A stretch of 17,511 bases of DNA from JAEZFI01 sp044508215 (GTDB taxonomy: Bacteria; Actinomycetota; Acidimicrobiia; Acidimicrobiales; Microtrichaceae): contig JBIQID010000060.1 of the NCBI GenBank assembly GCA_044508215.1, positions 1 to 17,511 of the forward strand. Direction: 5' to 3'. Positions 14,429-17,511 of this stretch are shown here, in pieces; position 1 is the stretch's first letter; each line of letters begins with the position of its first letter. The notes under the pieces are model-generated. The model had not been told where the DNA came from. It saw only the letters and a program-made list of their open reading frames with translations, and ran no database searches. Made by a program: the position numbers and the translations under genes.

Positions 14429-14541
14429 AGCGTCCTCCCTGTCCGCCCCCACCGCTGCAGGGCGCGTGCTCCGGGAGCTGATCGTACCGGTGCGCGCGCA
14501 CCTAGGTTGGCGGCGTGGGAGGTGGCCGAGGGGAGGGGTCC
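14429..14541. promoter_or_regulatory. Divergent promoters flanking a 14-bp palindrome
   Basis: The gap between the Rieske and adenylating-enzyme genes holds a 14-bp perfect palindrome, GGTGCGCGCGCACC (14489-14502). It is bordered directly by TAGGTT (14503-14508), a -10-like hexamer for the plus strand. On the other side is TACGAT on the minus strand (14486-14481), a -10-like hexamer for the Rieske gene. Plus-strand transcription would begin near 14515, where a GTG gives a possible leaderless start. GGAGG (14532-14536) then serves the GTG at 14542. The position between two facing promoters makes the palindrome a good candidate operator for co-regulation. I see no convincing -35 boxes. Confidence 0.45.
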
Positions 14542-16182
14542 GTGGGGCGAGCCGCGCGCACTGCTGCCGGGGCGGGCGCTCACCCGGAGCTGCGCTCGGC
14601 CGGGTCCGTCGGCGCCCGCTTCCTCGAGGTGGCGGAGCACCACGCGGGCCGAGCCGCGCTCGTGGGACCGTCCGGTCGGCGCACCTACGCGGAGCTGGCC
14701 CGCACGGTGGCTCGGGCGGCCTCCGGCATCGCCGCGGCCGTGTCCGATCCCGACGCCCCGGTGGCCGTGCTCGCCGCGCACGACGTCGGGCTCGTGGAGG
14801 CGATGCTCGCCGTGGTCGCCTCGGGCCGCCCGCTCGCGGTGCTGGACCCCCGCGCGCCGACGGAGCAGCACCTGGCCGTGCTCGACCACATCCGAGCGGG
14901 GCTCGTGGTCCACGACCCTGCATGCGGAGGGGCTGCTCGGGCGCTCGCGACCGCCATGAGCGGAGTCGCGGCCTGCGAGCTCGATCGGCTCGAGGGCCAG
15001 CCGGCGCCGGTGGACCGTGGCCCCGACGACGCGCTGCTCGTGTCGTGCCAGGCGGGCCCTCGTGGGGTCACCAGCACACTGACGCCCCACCGGGCGGTGC
15101 TCGAGCTCGTCCGGCACGTCGGCCCCGCTCTCGACCTGGGACCGGACGACCGGGTCCCGCTGCTCTTCGGGGCGTGGCTCCCGCTGTGGGCGGTGCCGGC
15201 GTTCGTGCCCCTGCTGACCGGCTCCTGCCTCGTCACCCTCGACGTCGCCACGGTGGGCCTCGTGCCGGTGCCGGACCTCCTCGAGCGGGAGCGCATCACC
15301 GCGGTGCACCTGCCGCCGAGCCTCGTCCCGTTCCTCGCCGAGGCGTCGGCGGGCCGTGACCTGCCCGCCCTGCGTGCCGTGGCCCTCGGGGGCGAGCCGC
15401 TGGACGACCAGGTGGTGGCGGCCGCCGTCGAGGGCTTCGCCCCCGAGGTGGTCGCCGTCGGTCACGGCACCGAAGGGGGTCTGGTGAGCTTCGAGGTGCT
15501 CGACGCCGCCACGGGTCCCGCCAGCCGGGCCGCGGGACCGGTGGCGCTCGGGCACCCGGTGCCCGGCGTGGTGGTCAGCGTCCTCGCCGACGACGGCAGC
15601 GAGGCGGCGCGAGGTGAGGTGGGGGAGGTGGCGATCGGCGACCCGCCCCGCCGGACCGGCGACCTCGGCCACCTCCGGGGCGACGGTCGCCTGGTGCTCG
15701 TCGGCCGGGTGGACCGGCGGCTCCGCCTGCGTGGCAGGTGGCTCGACCTCGCCGATGTCGAGTGGGCGCTCGAGCGGTGCGAGGGCGTCGCCGGCTGCGC
15801 GGTCGAGGGCACGGGGAAGGCCGGCCACATCGAGGTGGGCGCCATGGTGGCGACCGACGACCCGGAGGGCGTCGACGTGCGCTGGTTGCGTGCCCAGCTC
15901 CTCGGGCAGTTCCAGCCCGAGGCGGTCCCGTCGCGGTGGCAGCTCGTGCACCGGCTGCCACGGCTGGACGACGGGTCGATCGATCGGCGGGCGGTCCGCC
16001 TGGCGCTGCAGCTGGCCGATCCGGCAAGCGGCAGCGAGGTCCGGTCCGGGCACGTGCGGCCCGGCTCCGCGGGTGGCCGAGGTCCGGTCGCCGAGGGCGT
16101 CCGGCGTCCCTGGGCATCGGTCAGGGAGGTGCTGCGGCACCGAGCGTCGTCGTGGCGAGCGGGCCCGAGGGCTGGGCGCTGA
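14542..16182 (+). CDS. Degenerate adenylate-forming (AMP-binding, ANL superfamily) protein
   Basis: This 546-residue protein (555 from the alternative GTG at 14515) has the fold and order of an NRPS adenylation domain or acyl-CoA ligase. Residue numbers here count from 14515. Late motifs are clear: GHGTE (316-320), RRTGDLG (379-385), and GRVDRRLRLRG (397-407) with LDLADVEWAL. Two key motifs are broken. The P-loop, normally TSGTTGxPKG, reads VSCQAGPRGVTSTLTPH (176-192). The A10 motif, normally NGKVDR, reads DGSIDRR with S488 in place of the catalytic Lys. Full adenylation is therefore doubtful; it may only bind ligand or have an altered reaction. The C-terminus is basic and amphipathic (WASVREVLRHRASSWR). 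No carrier-protein domain is attached or nearby. GGAGG 5 nt before GTG 14542 decided the start. The stop lies 2 bp before the next gene. Confidence 0.8.
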   Translation: MGRAARTAAGAGAHPELRSAGSVGARFLEVAEHHAGRAALVGPSGRRTYAELARTVARAASGIAAAVSDPDAPVAVLAAHDVGLVEAMLAVVASGRPLAVLDPRAPTEQHLAVLDHIRAGLVVHDPACGGAARALATAMSGVAACELDRLEGQPAPVDRGPDDALLVSCQAGPRGVTSTLTPHRAVLELVRHVGPALDLGPDDRVPLLFGAWLPLWAVPAFVPLLTGSCLVTLDVATVGLVPVPDLLERERITAVHLPPSLVPFLAEASAGRDLPALRAVALGGEPLDDQVVAAAVEGFAPEVVAVGHGTEGGLVSFEVLDAATGPASRAAGPVALGHPVPGVVVSVLADDGSEAARGEVGEVAIGDPPRRTGDLGHLRGDGRLVLVGRVDRRLRLRGRWLDLADVEWALERCEGVAGCAVEGTGKAGHIEVGAMVATDDPEGVDVRWLRAQLLGQFQPEAVPSRWQLVHRLPRLDDGSIDRRAVRLALQLADPASGSEVRSGHVRPGSAGGRGPVAEGVRRPWASVREVLRHRASSWRAGPRAGR

Positions 16183-16184
16183 GG

Positions 16185-17441
16185 ATGGACGCACCCGTGG
16201 CGCAGCACCCAGTGGAGCAGGTCCGCTCGGACCGCGTCCTGGTGGCGGCGACGGTCGCCTGCTCGGCCCTGCTGCTCCTGCCGGTCTTCCGTCGCCTCGT
16301 CGTCGATCCGAGCGCGTTCGTGGCCGGCACCAACGACTTCGCGTTCCACATCGGCTTCGCACTGGAGCACACGTCCTTCCTCCCTCCGCGCCTCCCTGCG
16401 CCGCACCCGCTGTTCCACCTCTCGGTCGCGGCGTTCGCGCCCGTCCTCGGCGGGGAGTGGGCCGCCGTGGTCGTGGCCTGCCTCGGCGTCGCCGCGACAG
16501 CGCTCGTGCTCGTGCTGGTCGGACGGACACCCGTGGGCAGTGCCACGAGCGGGCTGCCGCTGCCCGCAGCGTGCGCGTTCGCGCTCGGGTGGATCGTGAT
16601 CGAGTCGCCGACCGTCCTCTGGCAGCTGGCCACCGGCCGCGACGGCCCCTTTGCGATCGTCCACTTCTGGGGCAGCCCCACCGAGGTGCTGACCGTCCCC
16701 CTCGCCATCCTGTTGGTGCTGCTGCTGGGGAGCATGGCGGACGATCCGGGCCGCTGGGAGCAACCGGAGCCGTGGTTCCTCCTCGGCGCAGCGCTGGTCG
16801 TCGGGGCCGCAGCCAAGCCATCGGTCCCGCTGGTGCTGGTCCCAGCCGTCCTGGTCCTGTGCCTGGCGTCGCCGCGGTGGCGCTCGGTCGACCGGGGGCG
16901 TCTGCTCGCGAGGTTCGTGCTCCCGGCCGCCCTCATCGCGGCGGCACAGACCGCCTTCCTCATGTGGGGGACGGTCCCGACCGGTGACTCGGGCTTCCGG
17001 TTCGCTCCGCTGGAGGTCGCCCGTGCAGCAGGGATGGGGAGCGGCGTGATCTTCTGGTCGTTCCCGCTGCTGATGCTCGTGACGACGCCGCTGCTCTGCC
17101 ACCGGCTGCGGGGCGACACGTGCCTGCACCTCTCGCTGCTCGCCACCGTGGTGGCGCTGCCGCCCATGCTCCTGCTCGCCGAGACGGGGCCACGGGCTGG
17201 TGACGCGGCGTTGCTCAAGACGGGCTTCGTGGGCGCGACGCTCGTCTCGGTCTTCTGGCTTCGAGCCCTCGTGGCAGAGCTGGTCGACGGGCGCCGGCCC
17301 TCGGCCGAGCGGTCGGGCCGGACGGCGACCCGGCTCACGCTGGCGGCCGTCGCCGTGCTGCTGGTGGTTGCGGGCGTGGTCGCCTACCTCGACGCCGTCG
17401 GAGCGGTCACCATCGTCGACGTCGCCGGCAACGCTCAGTAG
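16185..17441 (+). CDS. Polytopic membrane protein, possibly GT-C-type glycosyltransferase
   Basis: This 418-residue protein has about ten hydrophobic segments. The clearest lie near residues 18-34, 93-112, 128-140, 168-184, 197-229 (two helices), 244-260, 287-304, 316-332, 342-362 and 384-402. The first large loop after helix 1 holds NDFAFH (50-55) and HPLFH (74-78). An Asp/His-bearing first extracytoplasmic loop is where GT-C glycosyltransferases using polyprenol-phosphate sugars keep their catalytic acid, so that role is possible. I do not recognise the family with certainty, and a flippase or an uncharacterised membrane protein is equally open. The ATG starts 2 bp after the stop of the adenylating-enzyme gene, so the two form an operon; GTG at 16152 is an alternative start. 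Its last 7 bp overlap the minus-strand gene at the right edge. Confidence 0.75.
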   Translation: MDAPVAQHPVEQVRSDRVLVAATVACSALLLLPVFRRLVVDPSAFVAGTNDFAFHIGFALEHTSFLPPRLPAPHPLFHLSVAAFAPVLGGEWAAVVVACLGVAATALVLVLVGRTPVGSATSGLPLPAACAFALGWIVIESPTVLWQLATGRDGPFAIVHFWGSPTEVLTVPLAILLVLLLGSMADDPGRWEQPEPWFLLGAALVVGAAAKPSVPLVLVPAVLVLCLASPRWRSVDRGRLLARFVLPAALIAAAQTAFLMWGTVPTGDSGFRFAPLEVARAAGMGSGVIFWSFPLLMLVTTPLLCHRLRGDTCLHLSLLATVVALPPMLLLAETGPRAGDAALLKTGFVGATLVSVFWLRALVAELVDGRRPSAERSGRTATRLTLAAVAVLLVVAGVVAYLDAVGAVTIVDVAGNAQ

Positions 17442-17511
17442 CGGCTCCGCACGATCTGGAACGCCTCGGCCGCTTCGACCCCGGTGGTCGAGCCGCGGAG
17501 GCGGGCGAGCG
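17435..17511 (-). CDS. C-terminal end of a minus-strand gene, cut by the window edge
   Basis: On the minus strand the last 24 codons before a TGA at 17437-17435 read LARLRGSTTGVEAAEAFQIV followed by RSRY. Twenty-three of the 24 codons end in G or C, as in the genes here, and the other two minus-strand frames fit this bias less well. It converges on the membrane-protein gene, with a 7-bp overlap of the two 3' ends. The function cannot be judged from so short a piece. Confidence 0.5.
   Translation of the reverse strand, partial: LARLRGSTTGVEAAEAFQIVRSRY

Noticed and set aside
14515..14541. Start of the adenylating-enzyme gene at GTG 14515
   Set aside because: It is possible as a leaderless start because TAGGTT lies 6 nt upstream, but the GTG at 14542 has GGAGG at ideal spacing and the extra nine residues are Gly-rich without family match. 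It is kept as an alternative only.
14542..16182. Standard NRPS adenylation domain pointing to a nonribosomal peptide cluster
   Set aside because: The P-loop and A10 lysine are not intact, and no condensation, thiolation or thioesterase domain lies in the window, so an NRPS assignment is not supported.
1..17511. tRNA, rRNA, CRISPR, insertion sequence or phage signatures
   Set aside because: On reading both strands I found no cloverleaf with a CCA-type acceptor end, no spaced direct repeats, no transposase or integrase motifs, and no base-composition break suggesting recent insertion.

Overview
The window is about 17.5 kb of very GC-rich DNA with near-saturated G/C third codon positions, dense gene packing, frequent GTG starts and 4-bp start/stop overlaps. 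This points to a high-GC actinobacterium. An Acidimicrobiia-type lineage is a guess from style only and is not shown by any marker gene. I see no rRNA, tRNA, CRISPR array, transposase or integrase, and no gap without a gene exceeds 120 bp.

Layout from left to right. A 32-bp perfect inverted repeat sits at the left edge (1-105). A minus-strand operon (5585 down to 73) encodes a B12-binding-type radical SAM protein, a phytanoyl-CoA-dioxygenase-like (PhyH) Fe/2-oxoglutarate oxygenase and a double-PhyH protein with a CxxC...CxxC insert. A divergent plus-strand gene (5668-7167) encodes PhyH fused to an Asp/Asn-hydroxylase-like barrel. It runs tail to tail, with 50 bp of overlap, into a second minus-strand operon (11812 down to 7118). 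That operon encodes another PhyH/barrel fusion, a Wzm-like ABC-2 permease and a duplicated Wzt-like ATPase carrying two complete ATPase plus C-terminal-domain units on one chain. A divergent plus gene (11874-13334) encodes a twitch/SPASM-type radical SAM protein with a PAS-like tail. It converges on a KshA-like Rieske oxygenase (14428-13358). A palindrome-bearing divergent promoter region then leads to a degenerate adenylate-forming enzyme (14542-16182) and a polytopic membrane protein (16185-17441). The C-terminal end of one more minus-strand gene is cut by the right edge.

Reading of the whole: this looks like a biosynthesis-and-export locus for an oxidatively decorated surface glycan or lipid-linked product. 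The exporter half (Wzm/Wzt type) is the kind used for O-antigen, teichoic-acid or similar lipid-linked polymers. Around it are five Fe/2OG oxygenase domains in four genes, two radical SAM enzymes and one Rieske oxygenase. No glycosyltransferase of the usual soluble type is visible, so the scaffold must be made elsewhere. Most of the soluble proteins carry a short basic, amphipathic terminal tail, which suggests that they work at the membrane on a lipid-linked substrate. The product and the order of reactions cannot be read from the sequence.
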